5,363 nucleotides of DNA, taken from assembly GCA_009787745.1 (NCBI GenBank), contig WQST01000177.1, forward strand, positions 1-5,363, read 5' to 3'. A program made the position numbers and the translations under genes. The notes under the pieces were generated by a model that was given only the letters and a program-made list of their open reading frames with translations, searched no databases and had not been told where the DNA came from. How positions within the stretch are numbered: position 1 is the stretch's first letter; each line of letters begins with the position of its first letter. Source of the stretch: Lachnospiraceae bacterium. GTDB lineage: Bacteria > Bacillota > Clostridia > Lachnospirales > Lachnospiraceae. Of the stretch, positions 1 to 5,363 are shown piece by piece.

Positions 1-1
1 G

Positions 2-433
2 TTAAAAACAGGCGCGGCTTTTACCTTTACAGCATATGAGTTTGGTGATAATTTCGCTAACGGAACGGGAAAAATAGTTTCGGTTCCGTTGACATTAACT
101 TATCGGAAGGCATTGTCACGTACCATAATTTTCACATCGACAACACTCTTTGACCTTAACAAAATAGATAAAGATTATTTAAAAATGCCGAATGTCGTAA
201 GTGAAGACACAGCGACATGGTGGAAGATTCTCCGAAACGGTTATACCGCATACGGAATGAATGTCGTAACCACCATTTACCGCCGTCCTGCCGGTTCGCT
301 TTCATCGAACAAAATAAAAGCAATTAAACGGATTTGGTATTTATACAGAAAAGTAGAAAAACTAAGTATTTTCAGCAGTACATACAATTTCCTCTTTTGG
401 GCTGTCAGGGCTACGAAAAGAAGGTTAGTGTGA
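2..433 (+). CDS. Family 2 glycosyltransferase, C-terminal part (5' end outside window)
   Basis: The frame is already open at the first bases, so this is the last 143 residues of a longer protein. The TTG at 89 is an internal codon, not a start, because family-like sequence (KTGAAFTFTAYEFGD) precedes it. Seen in the fragment: IFTSTTLFD (residues 43-51), MPNVVSEDTATWWKILRNGYTAYG (62-85) and YRRPAGSLSSNK (93-104), ending in a basic stretch (ATKRRLV). These are recognisable signatures of the C-terminal half of a GT2 subfamily common in Bacillota polysaccharide loci. The ED pair (68-69) sits where the catalytic base of GT-A enzymes is expected. The N-terminal nucleotide-sugar-binding half with its DxD motif lies upstream of the window. 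It would act at the cytoplasmic face, adding one sugar to the lipid-linked repeat unit; donor and linkage cannot be told. TGA ends it 15 bases before the initiating transferase gene, probably in the same transcript. Confidence 0.9.
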   Translation, partial: LKTGAAFTFTAYEFGDNFANGTGKIVSVPLTLTYRKALSRTIIFTSTTLFDLNKIDKDYLKMPNVVSEDTATWWKILRNGYTAYGMNVVTTIYRRPAGSLSSNKIKAIKRIWYLYRKVEKLSIFSSTYNFLFWAVRATKRRLV

Positions 434-438
434 AGAAT

Positions 439-443
439 AAAGG
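439..443 (+). promoter_or_regulatory. Ribosome binding site of the initiating transferase gene
   Basis: AAAGG lies 5 bases before the ATG at 449, in the 15-base gap after the preceding stop codon. It is short and somewhat close to the start, but it supports this ATG. No other in-frame start better fits the beginning of the first membrane helix. Confidence 0.6.
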
Positions 444-448
444 TTGCT

Positions 449-1840
449 ATGAAGCGAATTGAATCAATCAAGCACATTTTCATATTATTGATAAATATTA
501 TGAGCCTGTTCATTTACACAGGTCTTTATGCATATTCCTGGTTTGATTATTATTATCCTGTTGTTAATAATTTCAATCGGGGCATTAAGTTATATCTAAA
601 CGGGCATATTATTATTGTTTTACTCTATTTTGCACTGTTAAGCATTTTTTCTCATACTTACGGAAGTTTGAAGATCGGCTATTTAAAACCCGTCGATATC
701 TTCTTTTCACAAGTAATTACGTTGTTGGCAGTGAATACAGTTTCATACTTCCAGATTTCCCTGATGAATAACTGGGTGGTCAAAATCAGGCCATTGGCTT
801 TAGTTTTGGTTATGCAACTGGTTATCGCGCTGATATGGGCGATAATGTGTGATTATATTTATAAGAAATTGTTTCCGCCGCAAAACATTTTGTTGGTATA
901 CGGCGATCGCTCGATTGAGGATATCACAAGTAAATTTTCGGGACGTAAAGATCGCTTCAAAATTACGAAATTCATCAATGTATCAGAGGGAATTGATGCC
1001 GTTGAGAAAGAGGCGATGGATTTCAAAGGTGCTATACTGTTATGGGATATACCGCTGGATATTCGTAACAGATTACTTAAATTTTTCTATTTTAAATCAA
1101 AACGCGTTTATATGATGCCGAAAATCCCTGATGTATTGATAAAGGGAAGCGATCAGCTACACATATTTGATACGCCCATTTATTTAACAAGAGAACATGC
1201 CTTAGCGGTTGAGCAACGCCTGATAAAAAGGCTGATGGATATTTTCCTGTCATTGATTCTGATAATTGTGACATCACCAATCATGTTAATAACAGCCGTT
1301 ATTATACGCTTATACGATCGCGGGCCTGCTTTATTTAAGCAAGTCCGTGTTACGGCCGGCGGAAAAGAATTTACGATTTTTAAATTCCGCAGTATGCGGA
1401 CTAATGCGGAAAGTGACGGTATTGCCCGCCTGGCAGGGCGCAGGGATGAAAGAATCACTCCGATAGGCCGTTTTATCCGCACGGTTCGTATTGATGAACT
1501 GCCGCAACTATTTAATATCTTATCGGGTGATATGTCGTTTATCGGGCCGCGCCCCGAGCGTCCTGAAATTATCGAAAAATATCTTGAGGAATTACCCGAA
1601 TTTTCATTTCGTCTGAAAATGAAAGCAGGTCTGGCAGGGTATGCGCAAGTTTATGGAAAATACAATACAACGCCTTATGATAAATTAAAACTTGATCTTA
1701 CCTATATCGAAAATTATTCTTTATGGCTTGATATAAAGATTATGTTACTGACTTTAAAGGTACTTATAAAACCTGAAAGCACGGAAGGAATTTTGGATAA
1801 CCAAATTACCGCCAGCAAAGGAGATAAAAATTCACAGTGA
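449..1840 (+). CDS. Undecaprenyl-phosphate sugar-1-phosphate transferase (initiating transferase, bacterial sugar transferase family)
   Basis: This 463-residue enzyme would transfer a sugar-1-phosphate from a UDP-sugar to undecaprenyl phosphate, the first step of repeat-unit assembly at the inner face of the membrane. Domain order: about four hydrophobic helices (roughly 8-28, 52-68, 84-104, 115-133); a soluble Rossmann-like linker (about 146-246, starting NILLVYGDR and ending in MMPKIPDVLI...HIFDTPIYL); a re-entrant membrane helix with the Ser-Pro break (S276-P277); then the catalytic domain. That domain shows LYDRGPALFKQVRVT, FKFRSMR (311-317), the catalytic Asp-Glu pair D349-E350 in RIDELPQLFNILSGDMS, GPRPERPE (366-373), KAGLAGYAQVYGKYNTTPYDKLKLDL and a final STEG. 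It is the long WbaP/WcaJ-like form and appears full length and intact. The sugar (glucose, galactose or an amino sugar) is not readable from sequence. Its last four bases overlap the next gene's GTG start. Confidence 0.96.
   Translation: MKRIESIKHIFILLINIMSLFIYTGLYAYSWFDYYYPVVNNFNRGIKLYLNGHIIIVLLYFALLSIFSHTYGSLKIGYLKPVDIFFSQVITLLAVNTVSYFQISLMNNWVVKIRPLALVLVMQLVIALIWAIMCDYIYKKLFPPQNILLVYGDRSIEDITSKFSGRKDRFKITKFINVSEGIDAVEKEAMDFKGAILLWDIPLDIRNRLLKFFYFKSKRVYMMPKIPDVLIKGSDQLHIFDTPIYLTREHALAVEQRLIKRLMDIFLSLILIIVTSPIMLITAVIIRLYDRGPALFKQVRVTAGGKEFTIFKFRSMRTNAESDGIARLAGRRDERITPIGRFIRTVRIDELPQLFNILSGDMSFIGPRPERPEIIEKYLEELPEFSFRLKMKAGLAGYAQVYGKYNTTPYDKLKLDLTYIENYSLWLDIKIMLLTLKVLIKPESTEGILDNQITASKGDKNSQ
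1817..1823 (+). promoter_or_regulatory. Ribosome binding site of the co-polymerase gene, with long spacing
   Basis: AAAGGAG is a strong Shine-Dalgarno match lying inside the 3' end of the preceding gene. It is 13 bases from the GTG at 1837, longer than usual. An in-frame TAA at 1825 rules out any start between the site and 1831, so GTG 1837 is the first candidate; the ATG codons at 1855 and 1867 have no better site. Confidence 0.6.
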
Positions 1841-2856
1841 ACGATTCTGATTTCATGAATGAAAGCATGGACTTAAAGAAATTATTTTTATGCCTAAAGA
1901 AAGATTTGGTTCGTATAATTATCGTAACGATTATCGGGGCGGTAATGTGCGGAGGAATTTATCTTGTTGTCCGTGAAATCAGAATGGGAAAAGTTTATCA
2001 GTCATATTCGCAGTTTTATATCGAATTTCTCAAGAACTCAGAAGATGAAATAAATCAACATTTTAATGCTTATACGTGGAATGATTTGCTTCATGCCGAT
2101 CCTGTTATTAACCAAATAGTTATTGCGCTAAAAGAAGTTCCTGAGAATGAGAAAATATTAAATATGTTATTGGTTGACGAAGATTTGAAAGTGATGCTTC
2201 GTGATAATACATTTAAAGGGGAGATTTTGTCTGACCGCCGTTTACTAAAAGTGACATATACATCTGATTTCGAAGCGAAAGTTTCTGCTATTCAGCAAGC
2301 AATGGAAAAGGGCTTACCGATATATGCCGCCAAGTTACGCGAGGTAGAGTCGATTGAATTGGTTCGCAGTACAGAGCCGGAGTTAATCGTCTGGGACAAT
2401 CAGCTTAATCGGGCAATAATCGGGGGTGCGGTTCTGTTTTTGTTGTTGGCACTTTTCATTTGGTGGTTTAGCTATATTCTGGATGATTCGCTTTATACGC
2501 TGAATGATGCAGAAAAGCGTTACCATTATCCCGTGGCGGGGATTTTACTAAAAGGCGAAAAAATTGATGCGGAGCGGCTTTACTTTGACGAGCTAAAAGA
2601 GAATCTAAGTTATTTTTTGCGTGAATCGAAAAACCCGCTTTATCTTTCGGTTTGCAAGACGCCTTATCCTGACGGAGCAAAGCTTAGAAGTTATGATGGT
2701 GTGATTTTGGAGATTCCTTTCGGGCACCGCTATGGCAAGATAACTGACAGATGTGTCAGTTATCTGCGCAGCCAAAATATTAAAATACTGGGATTAATAA
2801 TTACGGAAGCGGATCGTAAGTTTATTGGACTATATTATGGGGGGCGAGATAAATGA
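1837..2856 (+). CDS. Wzz-like chain-length co-polymerase with a degenerate kinase-like tail
   Basis: This 339-residue protein has the Wzz/YveK layout: an N-terminal helix (about 26-46), an extracytoplasmic domain, and a second helix (about 192-215). It probably sets polymer length alongside the EpsG-like polymerase two genes downstream. Motifs include MDLKKLFLCLKKDL (11-24), AYTWNDLLHADPV (78-90), LSDRRLLKVTYTS (131-143) and LDDSLYTLNDAEKRYHYPVAGI (215-236), matching chain-length proteins of Clostridia. The cytoplasmic tail (about 246-339) starts FDELKENLSYFLRESKNPLYLSV, resembling the beginning of a BY-kinase. It then runs after only a few residues into SYDGVILEIPFG and IKILGLIITEADRKFIGLYYG, which resemble the end of that domain. 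There is no GxxGxGKS P-loop and no Walker A' or B, so kinase activity is not expected. The tail assignment is inference. GTG 1837 overlaps the previous stop (GTGA); ATG 1855 is an alternative. A perfect 12-bp inverted repeat lies in codons 301-310. Confidence 0.85.
   Translation: MNDSDFMNESMDLKKLFLCLKKDLVRIIIVTIIGAVMCGGIYLVVREIRMGKVYQSYSQFYIEFLKNSEDEINQHFNAYTWNDLLHADPVINQIVIALKEVPENEKILNMLLVDEDLKVMLRDNTFKGEILSDRRLLKVTYTSDFEAKVSAIQQAMEKGLPIYAAKLREVESIELVRSTEPELIVWDNQLNRAIIGGAVLFLLLALFIWWFSYILDDSLYTLNDAEKRYHYPVAGILLKGEKIDAERLYFDELKENLSYFLRESKNPLYLSVCKTPYPDGAKLRSYDGVILEIPFGHRYGKITDRCVSYLRSQNIKILGLIITEADRKFIGLYYGGRDK
2738..2765. repeat. Perfect inverted repeat, 12-bp arms and 4-base loop, inside a coding sequence
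   Basis: The left arm AGATAACTGACA (2738-2749) and right arm TGTCAGTTATCT (2754-2765) are exact reverse complements around the loop GATG. The flanking bases do not pair. It lies within codons for KITDRCVSYL of the co-polymerase, about 90 bases before its stop codon and the start of the next gene. No T-run follows, so it is not an intrinsic terminator. It could form an mRNA hairpin affecting stability or coupling, or be a DNA site; its function is unknown. Confidence 0.85.
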
Positions 2857-3629
2857 CCCTCCAGGTTCTGGTTGCCGCAGTTAAGCAAAATGCCCGCAAG
2901 CTGGCGGTAAAAATGAATTTAGAATCGGATGCTATCATTATTAATCAGGATGATTATTTTAATTATGATGAGTTCTCCTTATCAGATAGCGCGAAAGTAA
3001 AATCATTTACTTTTGCTGAACGCGGGGTTGGATTAAGCCGAAATAATGCGTTGCTTCGGGCAAGCGGTGATATTGTTCTTTTTTCTGATGAGGATATTAT
3101 CCTTGGTTCGGGTTATCATGAAGCTATTGTTAATGAATTTAACGATCATCCGAAAGCGGATTTGATTTTATTTAATGTCAGTGTCGATGAGCGCAGGGCG
3201 ACTTATCATAATTCGCAGTTTAAACGGGTTAGATGGTATAATTATGGGCGCTATCCTACGTATAGCGTGGCGGCCAGGAGAGGCAGGCTTCACTCGGCGG
3301 GTGTGACATTTTCCCTGCTGTTCGGCGGGGGCGCGCCTTACAGTAATGGTGAAGATAGTCTTTTTTTGCACGATTGTTTAAAGAAAGGTTTGAAGATTTA
3401 CTGTTCACCGCTTAGTATCGGTTGTGAGGAATATCGTGAATCGACGTGGTTTAGCGGTTATAATGAAAAATTCTTTCGTGATAGGGGCGTGCTTTATTAT
3501 TATTTGTATGGTTGTATGGCGAAGGTGTTTGCGCTTCGGTTTCTTTTCAGTAAGAAGCGGGTGATGTGCCGGGAGATTAAGTTATGGGAAGCATATGATT
3601 TGATGAAACAGGGGATTAGTAATCCGTAA
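2853..3629 (+). CDS. Family 2 glycosyltransferase (GT-A fold)
   Basis: This 258-residue cytoplasmic or membrane-associated transferase would add one sugar to the lipid-linked repeat unit. Seen in order: a short first strand (LQVLVAAV), MNLESDAIIINQDDY (21-35), AERGVGLSRNNALLRASGDIVLFSDEDII (55-83) with the metal- and nucleotide-binding D79-E80-D81, KADLILFNV (101-109), a glycine-rich FSLLFGGGAPYSNGEDSLFLHDCLKKGL (153-180) whose E167-D168 pair is the likely catalytic base, and ESTWFSGYNEKFFRDRG (196-212). These motifs mark a GT2 subgroup found in Bacillota capsule clusters; acceptor and donor are unknown. There is no signal peptide or convincing membrane helix, although 213-232 is moderately hydrophobic. 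ATG 2853 overlaps the previous stop as ATGA. The stretch before it (GGGGGGCGAG) is only a poor Shine-Dalgarno match, so translation probably depends on coupling. It ends in TAA, followed by the only sizeable gap in the operon. Confidence 0.93.
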   Translation: MTLQVLVAAVKQNARKLAVKMNLESDAIIINQDDYFNYDEFSLSDSAKVKSFTFAERGVGLSRNNALLRASGDIVLFSDEDIILGSGYHEAIVNEFNDHPKADLILFNVSVDERRATYHNSQFKRVRWYNYGRYPTYSVAARRGRLHSAGVTFSLLFGGGAPYSNGEDSLFLHDCLKKGLKIYCSPLSIGCEEYRESTWFSGYNEKFFRDRGVLYYYLYGCMAKVFALRFLFSKKRVMCREIKLWEAYDLMKQGISNP

Positions 3630-3636
3630 CATTCAT

Positions 3637-3655
3637 GGGCGGCAGAGTGCCGGCC
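3637..3655 (+). other. Small GC-rich hairpin ahead of the polymerase gene
   Basis: CGGCA (3640-3644) and TGCCG (3648-3652) pair around the loop GAG. Beyond one G-G mismatch, two more pairs form (GG 3637-3638 with CC 3654-3655). It sits in the 50-base gap between a stop codon and the preferred start at 3680, just before the Shine-Dalgarno sequence at 3662. No T-tract follows, so termination is unlikely. The arms are short and this may be chance. Confidence 0.35.
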
Positions 3656-3661
3656 GTAAGC

Positions 3662-3667
3662 AAGGAG
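3662..3667 (+). promoter_or_regulatory. Ribosome binding site that decides the polymerase start
   Basis: AAGGAG lies 12 bases before ATG 3680. The upstream in-frame ATG at 3635 has only AGGGG about 20 bases away. This favours 3680 and drops 15 poorly hydrophobic residues (MGGRVPAVSKEKYYL) from the longest reading. Confidence 0.7.
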
Positions 3668-3679
3668 AAATATTACCTT

Positions 3680-4786
3680 ATGCCTCTATATATTATCGTG
3701 GCGGTAACAACAGTACTGATGGCATTTTTAATTAATCCCATCCCGCTAAAAAATTCAGGTAACACCATAACCAGAAAGCAGATGCTGAATATCTCGGCAC
3801 TTATATTTATTTTTACGACTCTATTTCTGGTCTCGGCACTCCGTCTTAATGTTGGCAACGATTACGTAAAATATATGCAATTCATGCACTTGGTAAATCA
3901 TAATTCCTACGTCCCGACAGAAATCGGCTTCAATCTGTTAGTCAAAATTATTTACGGACTTAGCGGAGCCGAAAATTTCCTTCTGGTTTTTGCTTTTTAT
4001 TCTTTTGCCACGATTTTACTTTTTCTCCGGACGATTTATCGTAACAGTGAAAATTTTGTTTTTTCATTTTTCTTATTTATGGCTTTTGGGCTTTATTTTC
4101 AGTCATTCAGTACGGTTCGCTATTACTTTGCGCTGGCGATTGCTTTGTTTACGATTCCCTACGTGCTGAAAAAGAAATGGCTGCCGTTTTTGCTGATGAT
4201 TTTATTGGCTTCAACTTTTCATAAATCAGCATTAGTAGTGATACCGCTTTATATCTTTGCATCGCTTGAATGGAAAAGATGGATGCTGATTCTTGCAGGA
4301 TTAGCATGTACAACGTTATTCTTTTTACAGGATTTCTATTTACGGCTTCTGGTTTTGGTGTATCCGACGTATCGCGAAACGGAATATCTGGAGGGCGGAA
4401 CCAGTATTATCAATATTATCAGGTGCGGTGCGGTATTAGTATTTTCGTTGATTTACTACCGTCAGGCAATTAAAGATAATATCAGGAACAAGTTCTATTT
4501 TTACTTAAATTTATTTGCCTTTGTTCTTTATACATGTGCATCGTTTATTCCTGTTATTTCGCGCATCGGCTATTTTTTGACGGTTACGCATATTTTCTTT
4601 TTGCCGGCGATTGTTAAGCATATTGAAGATAAAAAACAGAGGTATTTTTTTACGGGTGCAATCATTGCCGCGGGGATTTTATATTTTATCATGTATATGA
4701 TAAAAGCGCGTTATGATGGGGTTCGCCTGCTTCCGTATCAAACCTTTTTGTTTAATGAAATATCTTTGGAAAGATTTTTTGCATAA
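3680..4786 (+). CDS. epsG: EpsG-family polysaccharide polymerase (Wzy-like membrane protein)
   Basis: From ATG 3680 this is a 368-residue integral membrane protein with about 11 to 12 hydrophobic segments (roughly 3-20, 36-54, 98-116, 126-143, 148-163, 167-180, 185-196, 201-216, 243-260, 272-289, 296-312, 322-341). EpsG-family signatures are visible: SALRLNVGNDYVKYMQF (52-68), TEIGFNLLVKI (80-90), STVRYYFALAIALF (144-157), and STFHKSALVVIPLYIF (178-193) with the conserved His-Lys-Ser. By family, it would join exported repeat units into polymer on the outer face of the membrane, together with the Wzz-like protein encoded two genes upstream. The longest reading starts at ATG 3635, but the strong Shine-Dalgarno sequence at 3662 and the hydrophobic MPLYIIVAVTTVLMAF start support 3680. 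A flippase (Wzx) would have far more uniform helices and lack these motifs, so polymerase is preferred. TAA is followed by one base and then the next ATG. Confidence 0.9.
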   Translation: MPLYIIVAVTTVLMAFLINPIPLKNSGNTITRKQMLNISALIFIFTTLFLVSALRLNVGNDYVKYMQFMHLVNHNSYVPTEIGFNLLVKIIYGLSGAENFLLVFAFYSFATILLFLRTIYRNSENFVFSFFLFMAFGLYFQSFSTVRYYFALAIALFTIPYVLKKKWLPFLLMILLASTFHKSALVVIPLYIFASLEWKRWMLILAGLACTTLFFLQDFYLRLLVLVYPTYRETEYLEGGTSIINIIRCGAVLVFSLIYYRQAIKDNIRNKFYFYLNLFAFVLYTCASFIPVISRIGYFLTVTHIFFLPAIVKHIEDKKQRYFFTGAIIAAGILYFIMYMIKARYDGVRLLPYQTFLFNEISLERFFA

Positions 4787-4787
4787 G

Positions 4788-5363
4788 ATGAACAATAATC
4801 CTTTTTATTCGATAATAGTGGTTTGCCTTAATCCCGGTGAGAAACTTAAAACTACCTTGGACAGTATTTTGGTGCAAACTTTTCAGAATTATGAGATTAT
4901 TGTTAAGGATGGTTTATCAAAAGATGGAGCGGCGGAAAAATATAAAGCTTATGGCGATGAGCGGATTAAGCTTTATCAAGAAGCGGACACGGGCATCTAT
5001 GATGCGATGAACCAAGCCGTCTCTAAATCTAAAGGACGGTTCATTTATTTCCTTAACTGCGGTGATGTGCTTTGGGATGAGCAGGTATTATTTAACCTAA
5101 AAAGTGAAATTGATAAAAACGGACAAGCCGAGATTTATTATGGTAATTTTTTTGAAGCCGTGACTAAGCAAGAGGTTTTTTCTAATCCCCATTTAGACCG
5201 ATTTGCTTGTTATCGGCATTTACCTTGCCATCAGGCATGTTTTTATCAGCGCGAGCTTTTATCTTCGCATCCATTTTTGACAAAGTATAAGGTGCGGGCT
5301 GATTATGAACATTTCCTATGGTGTCTTTTGGATAAAAAGGTTAAAGCTTTATATGTGCCGTTA
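4788..5363 (+). CDS. Family 2 glycosyltransferase, N-terminal part (3' end outside window)
   Basis: The frame is open from ATG 4788 to the last base (192 codons, no stop), so the C-terminus lies beyond the window. This is a standard GT2 catalytic domain: FYSIIVVCLNPGEKLKTTLDSILVQTF (6-32), YEIIVKDGLSKDG (35-47) for nucleotide binding, EADTGIYDAMNQAVSKSKGRFIYFLNCGD (65-93), and LPCHQACFYQRELL...YKVRADYEHFLWCLL (145-181) with D172 and E174 near the expected catalytic base. CGD (91-93) stands where a DxD is usual; this subfamily commonly has a xGD variant there. It differs in sequence from the other two GT2 enzymes in the window and so probably adds another sugar or linkage. Only one base separates it from the preceding TAA. 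GGAAAG at 4768-4773 is distant (14 bases) and weak, so coupling to the polymerase gene is likely. Substrate is unknown. Confidence 0.92.
   Translation, partial: MNNNPFYSIIVVCLNPGEKLKTTLDSILVQTFQNYEIIVKDGLSKDGAAEKYKAYGDERIKLYQEADTGIYDAMNQAVSKSKGRFIYFLNCGDVLWDEQVLFNLKSEIDKNGQAEIYYGNFFEAVTKQEVFSNPHLDRFACYRHLPCHQACFYQRELLSSHPFLTKYKVRADYEHFLWCLLDKKVKALYVPL

Noticed and set aside
89..433. TTG at 89 as the start of a small 114-residue protein
   Set aside because: The frame is open upstream to the window edge and the upstream residues fit the same glycosyltransferase, so 89 is internal.
277..513. Open frame on the opposite strand
   Set aside because: It lies opposite two well-supported genes and has no recognisable motif. 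The same holds for the - strand frames at 1092-1280, 1180-1482, 2468-2680, 3168-3371 and 3673-3858.
903..910. GCGATCGC octamer palindrome
   Set aside because: It is a single short palindrome within a coding sequence, expected by chance; no repeats of it were noticed that would suggest a site family.
849..1115. Second + strand open frame inside the initiating transferase gene
   Set aside because: It is wholly inside a strongly supported gene in another frame and has no family motif; the + strand frame at 4270-4473 inside the polymerase gene is rejected likewise.
3637..3661. Hairpin before the polymerase gene as an intrinsic terminator
   Set aside because: The stem is short and no T-run follows, and the operon continues downstream.
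4405..4421. Direct repeat TATTATCA twice, one base apart
   Set aside because: It is only 8 bases in AT-rich coding sequence and most likely chance.
4768..4780. T-run near the end of the polymerase gene as a terminator
   Set aside because: No stem precedes it and it encodes the C-terminal residues of the protein.
3635..4786. Longest reading of the polymerase gene, starting at ATG 3635
   Set aside because: It lacks a properly placed ribosome site and adds 15 non-hydrophobic residues ahead of the first helix; ATG 3680 has AAGGAG upstream.

Overview
The window is the interior of a cell-surface polysaccharide (capsule or exopolysaccharide) operon of the Wzx/Wzy type. All six genes lie on the + strand and run almost edge to edge. 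The gene at each end is cut by the window boundary. No promoter, intrinsic terminator, RNA gene, insertion sequence or CRISPR array was recognised, so the transcription start and end lie outside.

Organism: the protein families point to Bacillota, most likely Clostridia or a neighbouring lineage. The signs are the KYNTTPYDKL-type initiating transferase, an EpsG-type polymerase, a co-polymerase with YTWNDLL and LDDSLY motifs, and a SEDTATWW glycosyltransferase. Base composition is AT-rich, but CGT, CGC, CCG and GCG codons are freely used, so this is not a very low-GC clostridial coding style. Such cassettes move between species, so this places the gene families better than the host.

Layout: (1) 2-433, the C-terminal part of a family 2 glycosyltransferase (GT2). 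(2) 449-1840, a membrane phosphosugar transferase that would load the first sugar onto undecaprenyl phosphate. (3) 1837-2856, a Wzz-like chain-length co-polymerase with a short C-terminal tail that looks like a collapsed tyrosine-kinase (BY-kinase) domain. (4) 2853-3629, a second GT2. (5) 3680-4786 (preferred start), an EpsG/Wzy-like polymerase. (6) 4788 to the window end, a third GT2 of a different subfamily, truncated at its C-terminus.

How they work together: gene 2 starts the lipid-linked repeat unit on the inner face of the membrane. The three GT2 enzymes add sugars. A flippase (not in this window) would export the unit, EpsG would polymerise it outside, and the Wzz-like protein would set chain length. 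Two junctions are 4-base overlaps (GTGA, ATGA) and one is a 1-base gap, which implies tight translational coupling. The exception is the 50-base gap before the polymerase gene, which holds a small GC-rich hairpin and a strong Shine-Dalgarno sequence.

The points most worth a second look are a perfect 12-bp inverted repeat inside the co-polymerase coding sequence (2738-2765) and the kinase-like tail without a P-loop in the same gene. I see no clear sign of an entirely new system; the window reads as a polysaccharide operon with an unusual co-polymerase.
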